Shown here piece after piece: positions 28,662-37,107 of a stretch of 64,000 bases of DNA; the stretch's first letter is position 1; every line of letters starts with the position of its first letter. The position numbers and the translations under genes are program-made. The stretch is from Candidatus Schekmanbacteria bacterium (lineage in GTDB: Bacteria; Schekmanbacteria; GWA2-38-11; J061): contig JACRJM010000015.1 of the NCBI GenBank assembly GCA_016219965.1, forward strand, positions 549,963-613,962, given 5' to 3'. The notes beneath the pieces were generated by a model that saw only the letters and a list, made by a program, of their open reading frames with translations, did no database searches and was not told where the DNA came from.

Positions 28662-29822
28662 TTACTTCCCCATTCCGACTTTCTGCGCCTGCTGGAAAAT
28701 CTTTCCTTCAGTCTTTATGGCAGGGGCAATTATAATCTGCGTTTCCTGCATTTCCCTTATGTTCGTTGCACCGCAATTCCCCATAGATGTCTGAAGCGCA
28801 CCAATAAGGTTTTGCGAGCCGTCATCAAACTCTGCCGGTCCGTAAAGTATCTGCTTTAAAGGTCCTGTCGTGCCTACTCTTATCCTTGTACCTCTTGGCA
28901 GGTTAGCGTGTGGAGTCGCCATTCCCCAGTGGAAACCCTTCCCCGGTGCTTCATGTGCCTTGGCAAATGCTGAGCCGATCATTACCGCATCCGAGCCGCA
29001 TGCAAATGCTTTGCATACGTCTCCACCCGAGCTCATGCCGCCGTCTGTTATGATAGGTATGTATTTTCCGGTTTTCTTAAAATATGCATCCCGGGCTGCT
29101 GCCGCATCACAAGTCGCAGTTACCTGCGGGACTCCTATTCCCAGCACACCTCTCGTTGTGCAGGCAGCACCGGGTCCGATGCCTACAAGCACACCTTGAA
29201 CTCCTGTTTCCATAAGCTCTAAGGTTGCTTTAAATGTAACAGTGTTACCCACAATGACGGGAATCTTAAGCCCCTTACACAGTTTCTCGAAGTCAACTAC
29301 TTCGTATTCAGTGGAAATATGTTTTACCGTAGTAACGGTTGATTGAACAAAGAATATGTCTGCTCCTGCTTCCTCTGCTATTTTTCCGTATCTGTATGCC
29401 TTCTGCGGTATGGCTGATACAGCCGCTATAACTCCTGCCGCTTTAATTTCCCTTATTCTCTCTGATATAAGTTCTTCCTTTATTGGTTCAAGATAAATTG
29501 ACTGGACAAGCTTAGTCGCCTCTTCATTAGTTGCACCTGCTATCCTCGCCAATATTTCCTCAGGATGTTTATAGCGGGTCTGCACACCTTCAAGGTTTAA
29601 AACCGCAATGCCGCCATATTTGCCCATCTCTATGGCAAACCTTGTATCTACTACACCATCCATGGCTGCGGCAAGTATTGGTATGCCGATCTTTTTTTCC
29701 CCGATTGCCCAGGTAATATCAACTTCGTTTGGATTGATCGTAACATCTCCCGGGACAAGAGCTATCTCATCGAACCCGTAGCATATGCGAGCCTTCCTGT
29801 TAATCCCTATCCACATTCCCAT
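28662..29822 (-). CDS. GuaB3-type IMP dehydrogenase-related protein lacking CBS domains
   Basis: A 386-residue TIM-barrel protein of the IMPDH/GMPR family. The catalytic loop is GIGPGAACTTRGVLGIGVPQ with Cys221, and phosphate-binding segments include TDGGMSSGGDVCKAFACGSDAVMIGSA. The CBS pair of canonical GuaB (about 490 residues) is missing and the barrel is joined by a short linker near residues 80-130. The features fit the GuaB3 group known from actinobacteria and cyanobacteria. Placement directly before guaA implies it makes XMP from IMP with NAD. A GMP-reductase-like role cannot be excluded from sequence alone. Confidence 0.85.
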   Translation of the reverse strand: MGMWIGINRKARICYGFDEIALVPGDVTINPNEVDITWAIGEKKIGIPILAAAMDGVVDTRFAIEMGKYGGIAVLNLEGVQTRYKHPEEILARIAGATNEEATKLVQSIYLEPIKEELISERIREIKAAGVIAAVSAIPQKAYRYGKIAEEAGADIFFVQSTVTTVKHISTEYEVVDFEKLCKGLKIPVIVGNTVTFKATLELMETGVQGVLVGIGPGAACTTRGVLGIGVPQVTATCDAAAARDAYFKKTGKYIPIITDGGMSSGGDVCKAFACGSDAVMIGSAFAKAHEAPGKGFHWGMATPHANLPRGTRIRVGTTGPLKQILYGPAEFDDGSQNLIGALQTSMGNCGATNIREMQETQIIIAPAIKTEGKIFQQAQKVGMGK

Positions 29823-29866
29823 TTCTGTTTAACCTCCGTTTATTTTATATTAAATATAAATCCTTG

Positions 29867-30721
29867 TTATTGTCTGCCCTTCTCAGTTATCTCCCCGGCA
29901 ATTCTGACCTCATCAGCAGTGAATTTTCTGTACTCGCCGGGTGTTAATGTCCCAATGGAATAGGGCCCATACTTTATCCTTTTAAGCCTTACGGTGGTCA
30001 GCCTGAATTTATCCATTATCCTCCGGACTTCCCTGTTTCTGCCAGTTTTAAGACTTACTGATAACCATGTGTTTTTTTCTGTTTCTCTGCGCATCTTCAC
30101 AACAGGTTTTGATATTGTCCCGTCGTCAAGTCTCACCCTGCCATTCATCTTGCTCACAATATCTTTTTCTACTTTTCCCCTGATCTTGACTTCATAAACC
30201 CTTTCAATCTGTCCCGATGCATCAGTCATGGCTTTGCAGAAATCACCGTCATTTGTGATTATAAGCAGTCCCTCTGAATTGAAATCGAGTCTTCCCACCG
30301 GGAACATGCCTTCTCCTGCCTTTATATAATCCATTACCACCGGCCTTCCCTCTTCATCTGAAATGGAAGTGATTACACCGGCTGGCTTGTGAAAAATCAA
30401 ATATTCTTTTTTCCGGCCCCTGAGAGAAAAATTTATCAGCTTCCCGTCAACCTTGATATGGTCTTTCTGAAGGTCAGCTCTTGTGCCGAGCTCGGTAACG
30501 CATTTGCCGTTAACAGTCACCCTCTTCTCGAGGATCATCTCCTCCGCCCTGCGGCGCGACGCTATCCCCGCCATAGAGAGAATCTTCTGGAGACGCATCC
30601 CCGGAAGGCTCTGTTTCTTCGTCTCCGGCTGCTTCTCCGTCCTGCAGCTCTTCTTGCTCATCGCCGCCGGTTGCCTCTCCGCTCTGTAACTGTTCTGATT
30701 CTGCGAATGTAATTTCTTCAT
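29867..30721 (-). CDS. rluB: 23S rRNA pseudouridine synthase, RluB/RsuA family
   Basis: Up to 284 residues. An S4 RNA-binding domain starts at MRLQKILSMAGIASRRRAEEM (about residue 42). The synthase domain has the catalytic-Asp motif PVGRLDFNSEGLLIITNDG and RNREVRRIMDKF. The long start at 30721 has GGAGCTAGG upstream. ATGs at 30661 and 30598 are alternatives, the last giving the minimal S4-initiated form. With any of these starts the gene overlaps the 3' end of scpB in another frame (212, 152 or 89 nt). The N-terminal 41 residues are basic and unstructured. Confidence 0.88.
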   Translation of the reverse strand: MKKLHSQNQNSYRAERQPAAMSKKSCRTEKQPETKKQSLPGMRLQKILSMAGIASRRRAEEMILEKRVTVNGKCVTELGTRADLQKDHIKVDGKLINFSLRGRKKEYLIFHKPAGVITSISDEEGRPVVMDYIKAGEGMFPVGRLDFNSEGLLIITNDGDFCKAMTDASGQIERVYEVKIRGKVEKDIVSKMNGRVRLDDGTISKPVVKMRRETEKNTWLSVSLKTGRNREVRRIMDKFRLTTVRLKRIKYGPYSIGTLTPGEYRKFTADEVRIAGEITEKGRQ

Positions 30722-31268
30722 TAAGACCTAGCTCCGAAAATTCCTTCAGTGTTGGAAGAGCTGACAGATCGCTTAAACCGAAATACTCGAGGAAATCCCG
30801 GGTCGTTCCATACATGATCGGTCTGCCCGGTGCTTCCTTTTTTCCCAGTATTCTTAAAAGGTTCCGGTCAAGAAGAGTCTTTATAGTTCCGCCTATATTG
30901 ACTCCCCTTATCTGCTCTATCTCCGCTTTTGTAATTGGCTGTTTATAAGCTATAACAGCGAGAGTTTCAAGTGCCTGTGTTGAAAGCCTTGCTTTTTTCT
31001 TTTCCGTAAAGAGAGCTGATATCCAGCTTGAAAACTCGGCTCTCGTGCACATCTTGAAACCCTCAGCCACCTCTATGATCTGAATCCCGCGCCCTTCCCT
31101 TTCATAATCCCCAATCAAGGCTGATATGGCTTCGCGTATTAATGTCTCCTCAGTACCCGGTATTATCTCTGCAATACGGTCTATGCTCAATGGTTCATCA
31201 GAAACAAATATAAGTGCCTCCACAACGGGTTTTAGAGAGTCCGACGTGAAGCTGAAACTTTTCTGCAT
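30510..31268 (-). CDS. scpB: segregation and condensation protein B
   Basis: A 252-residue protein. Residues 1-180 are the winged-helix ScpB core, with hallmark segments LETLAVIAYKQPITKAEIEQIRG (100-122) and GRPIMYGTTRDFLEYFGL (148-165). It is the kleisin-associated subunit of the SMC-ScpAB condensin. Residues 185-252 are an unusual acidic, Gly/Glu/Asp-rich tail whose DNA overlaps the start of rluB in another frame. Its partner scpA is 18 kb away in the gltX operon instead of beside it. Confidence 0.92.
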   Translation of the reverse strand: MQKSFSFTSDSLKPVVEALIFVSDEPLSIDRIAEIIPGTEETLIREAISALIGDYEREGRGIQIIEVAEGFKMCTRAEFSSWISALFTEKKKARLSTQALETLAVIAYKQPITKAEIEQIRGVNIGGTIKTLLDRNLLRILGKKEAPGRPIMYGTTRDFLEYFGLSDLSALPTLKEFSELGLNEEITFAESEQLQSGEATGGDEQEELQDGEAAGDEETEPSGDASPEDSLYGGDSVAPQGGGDDPREEGDC

Positions 31269-31297
31269 TAAATCTCCTTTCTAATTAAATCTACTGC

Positions 31298-31380
31298 AAA
31301 TTTCTTAAACCACAGAGTACTCAGAGTTTTAAAAACTTCACCATAATTACTACTTTCTCTGTGACCTCTGTGGTAAATTT
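31298..31380. repeat. imperfect palindromic intergenic element
   Basis: Between scpB and mraY an 83-bp stretch is an imperfect inverted repeat. ACCACAGAG (31309-31317) pairs exactly with CTCTGTGGT (31366-31374), and AAATTT lies at both outer ends. The arms carry the CACAGAG-type motif found in dispersed intergenic repeats of many bacteria. It may be a mobile palindromic unit, and it may form a hairpin in the scpB leader region. Confidence 0.6.
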
Positions 31381-31401
31381 TTTTGTATACTGTACTATCT
31401 G

Positions 31402-32502
31402 TCATCTGACCTTCAATGTACTAAGCGCTATAAGAGCAAAAATAGCCGCAATAATCCAGAACCTTATTACAACTTTAGGCTCCGCTATTCCTCTCTTCTG
31501 GAAAGTGTGGTGTATCGGAGCCATGAAAAAAAGCCTTCTTCCGGCAAAGTTAATTGAGATCATCTGTATGAAAACTGATGCCGCTTCCATGACGAACACC
31601 ATCCCTGCAATTATTAAAAGCACTTCCTGTTTTACAAGAACTGCCACAGTCCCCATTACTCCTCCTATCATGAGAGAACCTGTGTCCCCCATAAATACCT
31701 GCGCCGGGTATGAATTAAACCAGAGGAACCCTATCCCTGCCCCTATAAAGGCGGCACACAGAACTGAAAGTTCACCTGTGCCGTTAGTAAACCTGAACTG
31801 AAAGTATTTTGCAAGATTAAGGTTGCCAATAACATATGCAAATATTCCAAAAACCATGGCTACCATGATCGAAGGTCCTATGGCAAGTCCGTCAAGACCG
31901 TCGGCAAAATTTACAGCATTGGATGTCGCCATTATGACTAACACGACAAAGGGTATATAGAACCAGCCGATGTTGAGCGGATATTTATAGAAAGGAATGT
32001 TTATTGATGACGCTGACTGCCATCCTATAGGTGAATAAGGGGAAACCATAAGAATCCCAAGTATGAGCCCGAACAATGCCTGCCAGAAAAGCTTCTCCGT
32101 TTTTGACATCCCGTCTTTGACCTTCTTTCTTACTTTTATCAGGTCATCCTTTATTCCAAGAGCAGCAAACCAGATTATTGAAAACACTGTTATCTGTACA
32201 AAGGGATTAAATATATTGCACCAGAGAAGTATAGGGACCAGTGCCGAGATGAGGATAAGTATCCCTCCCATCGTAGGAGTGCCGTATTTCTGTGAAGGAT
32301 TGACCATGTCTATCTCGCTGCGCGGTTCATCTTTTATGGAGTTGAGCCTCAATTTTCTTATTATTATAGGCCCTGAAAAGAACGCGATAAGAAGCGCCGT
32401 AACCATTGCGTAGATTATCCTGAATGTTAAATACCTGAATAGCCTGAGCACAGAGAAGATGCTGTCAGGATCGTAAAAATATTCGTAAAGAAGATAAAGC
32501 AT
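31402..32502 (-). CDS. mraY: phospho-N-acetylmuramoyl-pentapeptide transferase
   Basis: A 366-residue polytopic membrane enzyme that transfers phospho-MurNAc-pentapeptide to undecaprenyl phosphate, giving lipid I. The ATG at 32502 is chosen because MLYLLYEY is the family's usual start and GGGA lies 8 nt upstream; a longer frame reaches 32529. Family motifs are PTMGGILIL, LGIKDDLIKVR (Asp pair), NAVNFADGLDGLAIGPS and the C-terminal FFMAPIHHTFQKRG. It sits outside any dcw cluster and follows a HEAT-repeat gene by 4 nt, an unusual setting. Confidence 0.96.
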   Translation of the reverse strand: MLYLLYEYFYDPDSIFSVLRLFRYLTFRIIYAMVTALLIAFFSGPIIIRKLRLNSIKDEPRSEIDMVNPSQKYGTPTMGGILILISALVPILLWCNIFNPFVQITVFSIIWFAALGIKDDLIKVRKKVKDGMSKTEKLFWQALFGLILGILMVSPYSPIGWQSASSINIPFYKYPLNIGWFYIPFVVLVIMATSNAVNFADGLDGLAIGPSIMVAMVFGIFAYVIGNLNLAKYFQFRFTNGTGELSVLCAAFIGAGIGFLWFNSYPAQVFMGDTGSLMIGGVMGTVAVLVKQEVLLIIAGMVFVMEAASVFIQMISINFAGRRLFFMAPIHHTFQKRGIAEPKVVIRFWIIAAIFALIALSTLKVR

Positions 32503-32506
32503 TGTT

Positions 32507-33274
32507 TTAATCCCTTTTCTTTTTCTCAACTACACGTGAAAAGATTTCTTTTAAAGGAAACACCGGCCTGAATGATTCGCATGTAAGGTTCATTCCCTCT
32601 ACCAACTTTCTTAACTTGTCACCTCCATCAGGGAGTTTACTCAAGGAACGTAGCGCCGCTGCCCTTACAATCCAGTTGTCGTCGTTAAGGAGAAGCAATA
32701 AAGCTGGCACTGCATACTTGTACTTGAGAAAGTTTCCCAAAGCCTCGGCTATCGCCTCCCTTACTTCGAAATTCTTTTCCTTTGACCGCAGACGTGGAGG
32801 TTTGCTGCCATTAAGGTTCACCGCATAATCGTTGCCAAGATATCTTTTTATAATAATTTCAGCCGTCAATTCATCGCCGCCGCAGAGCGCTGCTGCTGTC
32901 TTGATGGACTCTACCCTTACTTCCCAGTAACCATCATTTATCCCGGTCATAAGCGCTTCCTTTATCTGCTGGTTAATAACCCCTATCGTTTTTATGGCTT
33001 TTGCAGAGTTTCTTCTTACAAACCCGACCTGCCTTTTATCTTTCAACAAATCAGCAAGAATAATAGAGTGTCTCTCATTTCCGGCTTTACCGAGAATTTT
33101 TACGCCAATATTCCTTACCTGCCAGTTGTTCTCTTTAATAAAAGCTTCCGCCTTTGCCTGCACAGATTCCTTGTCAGAAACGCATAGCGAGTCAATTTGA
33201 TTGAGAAGCTTCTGCGCTTCATCAATTGTCTTTTTACTTAGACCTATATAATTGCCTGAAAATAGGGGAAACAT
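32507..33274 (-). CDS. HEAT-repeat protein
   Basis: A 255-residue alpha-helical protein made of HEAT/PBS-lyase-like repeats. Repeating units read WQVRNIGVKILGKAG, GFVRRNSAKAIKTIG, YWEVRVESIKTAAAL, FEVREAIAEALGNFL and WIVRAAALRSLSKLP at about 30-40 residue intervals. Such proteins are usually scaffolds, and no catalytic motif is seen. There is no signal peptide. It is directly upstream of mraY (4-nt gap), so the two are co-transcribed. A role in envelope growth is only a guess from position. Confidence 0.75.
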   Translation of the reverse strand: MFPLFSGNYIGLSKKTIDEAQKLLNQIDSLCVSDKESVQAKAEAFIKENNWQVRNIGVKILGKAGNERHSIILADLLKDKRQVGFVRRNSAKAIKTIGVINQQIKEALMTGINDGYWEVRVESIKTAAALCGGDELTAEIIIKRYLGNDYAVNLNGSKPPRLRSKEKNFEVREAIAEALGNFLKYKYAVPALLLLLNDDNWIVRAAALRSLSKLPDGGDKLRKLVEGMNLTCESFRPVFPLKEIFSRVVEKKKRD

Positions 33275-33414
33275 CGATTATTGTAAGATGGTTTTCTGTT
33301 GGAGTATAATTTCAAAACTCGCCGGTGTCAAAGAAAATAAATTTTGTAAAGTATTATAAGATATTGTTTTTTATCGCACAAAAAAACTTTGTTTTATTTC
33401 ATGGTAATGTTTGA

Positions 33415-33442
33415 TTTAGATTGATGCCTTAAAAGCTATAAT
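33415..33442 (+). promoter_or_regulatory. candidate promoter of the signalling cluster
   Basis: A perfect TATAAT (33437-33442) lies 16 nt after a weak -35 TTTAGA (33415-33420), about 70 nt upstream of the MEDS gene start. The 244-nt divergent region is AT-rich, and no other hexamer pair looked better. Confidence 0.35.
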
Positions 33443-33518
33443 GATACAATAACATACTGATAATATTTTAAAAAATGAGTGTTGAATTTTCAGCAATGTA
33501 ATTTAACTTGAGCATTGA

Positions 33519-34367
33519 ATGAATACGTTCAATAAAAAAAATATCAAACTCAAAAATGCTCTCCACAAACTGGATGTTCATGACCATCTCTGCCTTATTT
33601 ACGAAACCCAGCAAGAACAGTTCGCTGCTGTCGTCCCCTTCATACGTATCGGTCTTGAAAGAAAGGAAAAGTGCGTTTATATCGCAGATGACAATAGTGC
33701 CAGCTCTGTAATAGATGCCATGCGCACTGAAGGAATTGACGTAGAAACAGCCATTAAATCCGGTGCATTGGCAGTTCTTACCAAGAAAGACGCATATTTA
33801 AAGAATGGGTACTTTGACCCGGACCTTATGATTCAGTTTCTGAAAGATGCAGTTGATTCTGCTAAAGCTGAAGGCTTTAAAGCGCTAAGGGCAACGGGTG
33901 AGATGACATGGGCGCTGGGCAATGATATCGGTGTCGAACGATTAATAGAGTATGAGGCAAAACTGAACTACTTATTGCCCAAGTCAGACATTCTCGCTAT
34001 ATGCCAGTATAACCGCAAACGTTTTAGTCCTGAAATCATACTTGATATTATCCACACCCATCCTCTCGTTGTTTACAAAGAAATGGTTTGCAGGAATTTC
34101 TACTATGTCCCTCCAGATGAATTTTTAAATCATGCTCAGACTTCCCTTGAAGTTGAAAGATTCCTTCACAATATAAAAGACAGGGAAGAAGTTGAAGAAG
34201 AACTGCTTAAACTCAACACAGAACTTGAACAAAGGATAAAAGAAAGAACGGCTGAACTGGAAGAAAGGAATATAGAGCTTGAACGTATAAACAGTCTTTT
34301 TGTCGGCAGGGAACTCCGTATGATGGAACTCAAGGAAAAGATCAGGGAACTGGAAACAAAGTGGTGA
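33519..34367 (+). CDS. MEDS-domain (DcmR-type sensory) protein with coiled-coil tail
   Basis: A 282-residue protein. Residues 15-200 match the MEDS sensory domain named from methanogens, methylotrophs and DcmR: VHDHLCLIYET near the start (H21, H23, C25), a RecA-like core with CVYIADDN, ATGEMTWAL and LAICQYNRKRF. Residues 215-282 are a long charged coiled coil (LNTELEQRIKERTAELEERN). It has no output domain, so it probably passes a signal by contact with the PAS kinase encoded 1 nt downstream. The ligand is unknown. Confidence 0.78.
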   Translation: MNTFNKKNIKLKNALHKLDVHDHLCLIYETQQEQFAAVVPFIRIGLERKEKCVYIADDNSASSVIDAMRTEGIDVETAIKSGALAVLTKKDAYLKNGYFDPDLMIQFLKDAVDSAKAEGFKALRATGEMTWALGNDIGVERLIEYEAKLNYLLPKSDILAICQYNRKRFSPEIILDIIHTHPLVVYKEMVCRNFYYVPPDEFLNHAQTSLEVERFLHNIKDREEVEEELLKLNTELEQRIKERTAELEERNIELERINSLFVGRELRMMELKEKIRELETKW

Positions 34368-34368
34368 A

Positions 34369-36714
34369 ATGATGGAGATGAAGCCTTCCGAGATATTGGA
34401 TGCATTCTTCAAACATTCAATTACTCCTTTAGTGATACTTGACAGGGATTTCAATTTTATCAGAGTCAACGAGGCTTATGCAAAGTCATGCCAGCGTGAT
34501 GTCTCAGAATTTCCCGGACATAACCATTTCGAATTTTATCCTTCAGATGCCCAAAAGATATTTGAAAATGTAGTCAAAACAAAAGAACCGTATCAGGCGC
34601 TTGCAAGACCTTTTATCTATCCTGATCATCCTGAATGGGGAGTGACTTACTGGGATTGGACGCTGACCCCTATTTTAGACAATCAGAATGAAGTGGAATT
34701 CCTGGTATTTTCTCTTAAAGATGTGACAGAGCAGAAACGCGCTGAAGATTCTTTGTTCCTTTTCAGGGATTTGATCAATAACTCAAACGATGCGATTTTT
34801 GTTGTTGACCCGAAAACATGCAAGATTCTTAATTTCAATGACAAGGCATGCAGCAGTCTTGGATACAACCGCAATGAACTTATTAATATGAGAATTATAG
34901 ATATAGAAGCGATTTTCCCGGATAACTTTTCATGGGATAACCATGTAAAAGAAGTAAAAAGCAAAGGGTATATGCTTATTGAGGGGGTCAATAAGCGTAA
35001 AGACAGTACAACTTTTCCGGTGGAAACAAGCGTCAGGTATATATCCCATAATGAAATGAATTATATTATCGGGGTAGTCCGCGACATAACCGAGCGCAGG
35101 AAGCTCGAAAAGGAACGGGAACAGTTTTATAGATTTTTCCAAACCTCTTCAGATCTAATGTGTATTGCTGATCCAAATGGGCACTTCATAAAGACAAACC
35201 CTGCTTGCTCAGAGCTTCTCGGGTTTTCCGAAACAGAACTCACTTCAAAGCCTTTCGTTGAATTCGTTCATCCGGATGACAGGCAGTCAACCCTTGATGA
35301 AATGGCTAGACAACTGAGGACAGGTTTTACATTAAACTTCGAAAACCGCTATATTTGCAAAGATGGTTCTTTTCGTTGGCTGTCTTGGCGGGCAATTTAT
35401 AATAAAGATGAAGGAATCACCTATGCCACAGCCCGTGACATCACTGATTACAAAAATGCAGAGAAAAAGTTAAAGCAGGCTCTAAGCTATAACCGTATTC
35501 TTATTGAAACAAGTCTTGACCCTCTCGTAACTATAGATTCAAGAGGAAAGATAACCGACGTAAATTCTGCCACAGAGAAAGTGACAGGGTATTTACGTAA
35601 CGAACTTATCGGCTCAGACTTCTCAGACTATTTCACAGAACCTGATAAAGCACGTGATGGTTATCAGAAAGTATTCAGATATGGCTCGGTCCAGGATTAT
35701 GAACTGGCAATAAGGCACCGGGATGGACATATAACTTCTGTTTTCTATAATGCAGCAGTTTACAGGAATGAAGCCGGTGAAATTTCCGGAGTATTTGCAG
35801 CAGCCAGAGATATTTCCGCACGGCTACAGGTTGAACAAGAGCTTCAAAGACTGAATGAAGAGCTTGAAGAACGGGTAAGACATCGTACTACCGCGCTGGA
35901 AAAACTAGCAAATAATATCCGTGAAAATCAGAAGGCGCTTTTAAATATTGTTGATGACCTTAATCTCAGCAAGAAAGAGCTTGAGAAAGCAAACGCGAAA
36001 TTAAAAGAACTGGACAGAATGAAGTCCATGTTTATTGCCTCCATGAGCCATGAGCTCAGAACGCCTTTAAACTCCATAATCGGTTTTTCAAGCATCCTTG
36101 GCAATGAATGGATTGGCAGTGTAAACTCCGAACAAAAGGAGAAGCTCGCCACAATTCTCAGGGCAGGAAAACATCTCCTCAATCTCATAAATGATGTAAT
36201 AGATGTCTCAAAGATCGAAGCAGGAAAGATCGGGAGCTCAGCTAATGATTTCGACCTTTATGAGCTTATATCAGAAGCTCTGGAACTCTTTAAAAGCGAT
36301 ATTGATAAAAAAGGACTTAATCTTGAGATCAATTCAATGCATCGGACAATGCATACCGACAGGAGAAGACTGCTTCAGTGCATAATTAATCTTATAAGCA
36401 ATGCGGTCAAGTTTACAGAAAAAGGCTCAATCAGCATTAAAACTCAATTTTCACATACGAACGGAGCTCCATCTGATTCCGTTGAAATAATCATTGCAGA
36501 CACCGGGATAGGGATAAAGGAAGAAGACATACCAAAGTTATTTTTCCCCTTTGTACGCATTCATACGCCTTTAAGTTCAACTATACCCGGAACAGGCCTG
36601 GGGCTTTATCTTTCAAAGAAAATCGCTGTTGAAATATTGAAGGGGGACATAGCCGTAAAAAGCAGATACAACGATGGAAGTGTTTTTACATTAAAAGCGC
36701 CTGTAACGTTATAA
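34369..36714 (+). CDS. multi-PAS sensor histidine kinase
   Basis: A 781-residue cytoplasmic kinase with four PAS domains (about 8-125, 128-245, 250-365 and 370-490, several followed by PAC segments ending in DITERR or similar). A coiled coil follows, then HisKA with His561 (ASMSHELRTPLNSIIGF) and HATPase_c with DTGIGIKEEDIPKLF and GTGLGLYLSKKI. No receiver is fused to it, and the stand-alone CheY-like gene 18 nt downstream is the obvious phospho-acceptor. The start is 1 nt after the MEDS stop codon, so the two are translationally coupled. Confidence 0.9.
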   Translation: MMEMKPSEILDAFFKHSITPLVILDRDFNFIRVNEAYAKSCQRDVSEFPGHNHFEFYPSDAQKIFENVVKTKEPYQALARPFIYPDHPEWGVTYWDWTLTPILDNQNEVEFLVFSLKDVTEQKRAEDSLFLFRDLINNSNDAIFVVDPKTCKILNFNDKACSSLGYNRNELINMRIIDIEAIFPDNFSWDNHVKEVKSKGYMLIEGVNKRKDSTTFPVETSVRYISHNEMNYIIGVVRDITERRKLEKEREQFYRFFQTSSDLMCIADPNGHFIKTNPACSELLGFSETELTSKPFVEFVHPDDRQSTLDEMARQLRTGFTLNFENRYICKDGSFRWLSWRAIYNKDEGITYATARDITDYKNAEKKLKQALSYNRILIETSLDPLVTIDSRGKITDVNSATEKVTGYLRNELIGSDFSDYFTEPDKARDGYQKVFRYGSVQDYELAIRHRDGHITSVFYNAAVYRNEAGEISGVFAAARDISARLQVEQELQRLNEELEERVRHRTTALEKLANNIRENQKALLNIVDDLNLSKKELEKANAKLKELDRMKSMFIASMSHELRTPLNSIIGFSSILGNEWIGSVNSEQKEKLATILRAGKHLLNLINDVIDVSKIEAGKIGSSANDFDLYELISEALELFKSDIDKKGLNLEINSMHRTMHTDRRRLLQCIINLISNAVKFTEKGSISIKTQFSHTNGAPSDSVEIIIADTGIGIKEEDIPKLFFPFVRIHTPLSSTIPGTGLGLYLSKKIAVEILKGDIAVKSRYNDGSVFTLKAPVTL

Positions 36715-36732
36715 GCAAGGGAGGGAATTTTT

Positions 36733-37107
36733 ATGAAAAAAGTGCTTGTTGTTGAAGATGATATAGATAATCTGGCGCTTATCACTTATGCCCTCAAAAG
36801 GGGAGGATATGAAGTAATAGCCGCTCAAACCGGTGAGATGGGCCTGGAGCTTGCTATAAAAGAAAAACCTTATTTCATTATAATGGACATAAGCCTGCCT
36901 GGAATTGACGGGATTGAAACCACAAAAAGGATACGAGAATCAAAGATTGATCATAATATACCCATAATTGCTATAACCTCTTTTGCGATGAAGGGAGATA
37001 TGGAAAGAGCTATTAATGCCGGTTGTAACGCTTATTTTGAAAAGCCAATAGACCCTCTTACAATTGTTGATGAGATACATAAAATAATCTCGAGGAGCGC
37101 AAAATGA
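36733..37107 (+). CDS. single-domain CheY/DivK-like response regulator
   Basis: A 124-residue receiver with VVEDD (acidic pocket), phospho-acceptor Asp52 (IIMDISLPG), Thr82 (AITSFAMKGD) and Lys104 (FEKPID). There is no output domain. It is probably the acceptor or shuttle for the upstream PAS kinase. Its last 4 nt overlap the next gene (ATGA), so both are made together. Confidence 0.92.
   Translation: MKKVLVVEDDIDNLALITYALKRGGYEVIAAQTGEMGLELAIKEKPYFIIMDISLPGIDGIETTKRIRESKIDHNIPIIAITSFAMKGDMERAINAGCNAYFEKPIDPLTIVDEIHKIISRSAK

Noticed and set aside
33275..33518. Search for a tRNA or small RNA in the divergent gap before the MEDS gene
   Set aside because: No cloverleaf, CCA end or stable hairpin was recognised; only promoter-like sequence is seen.
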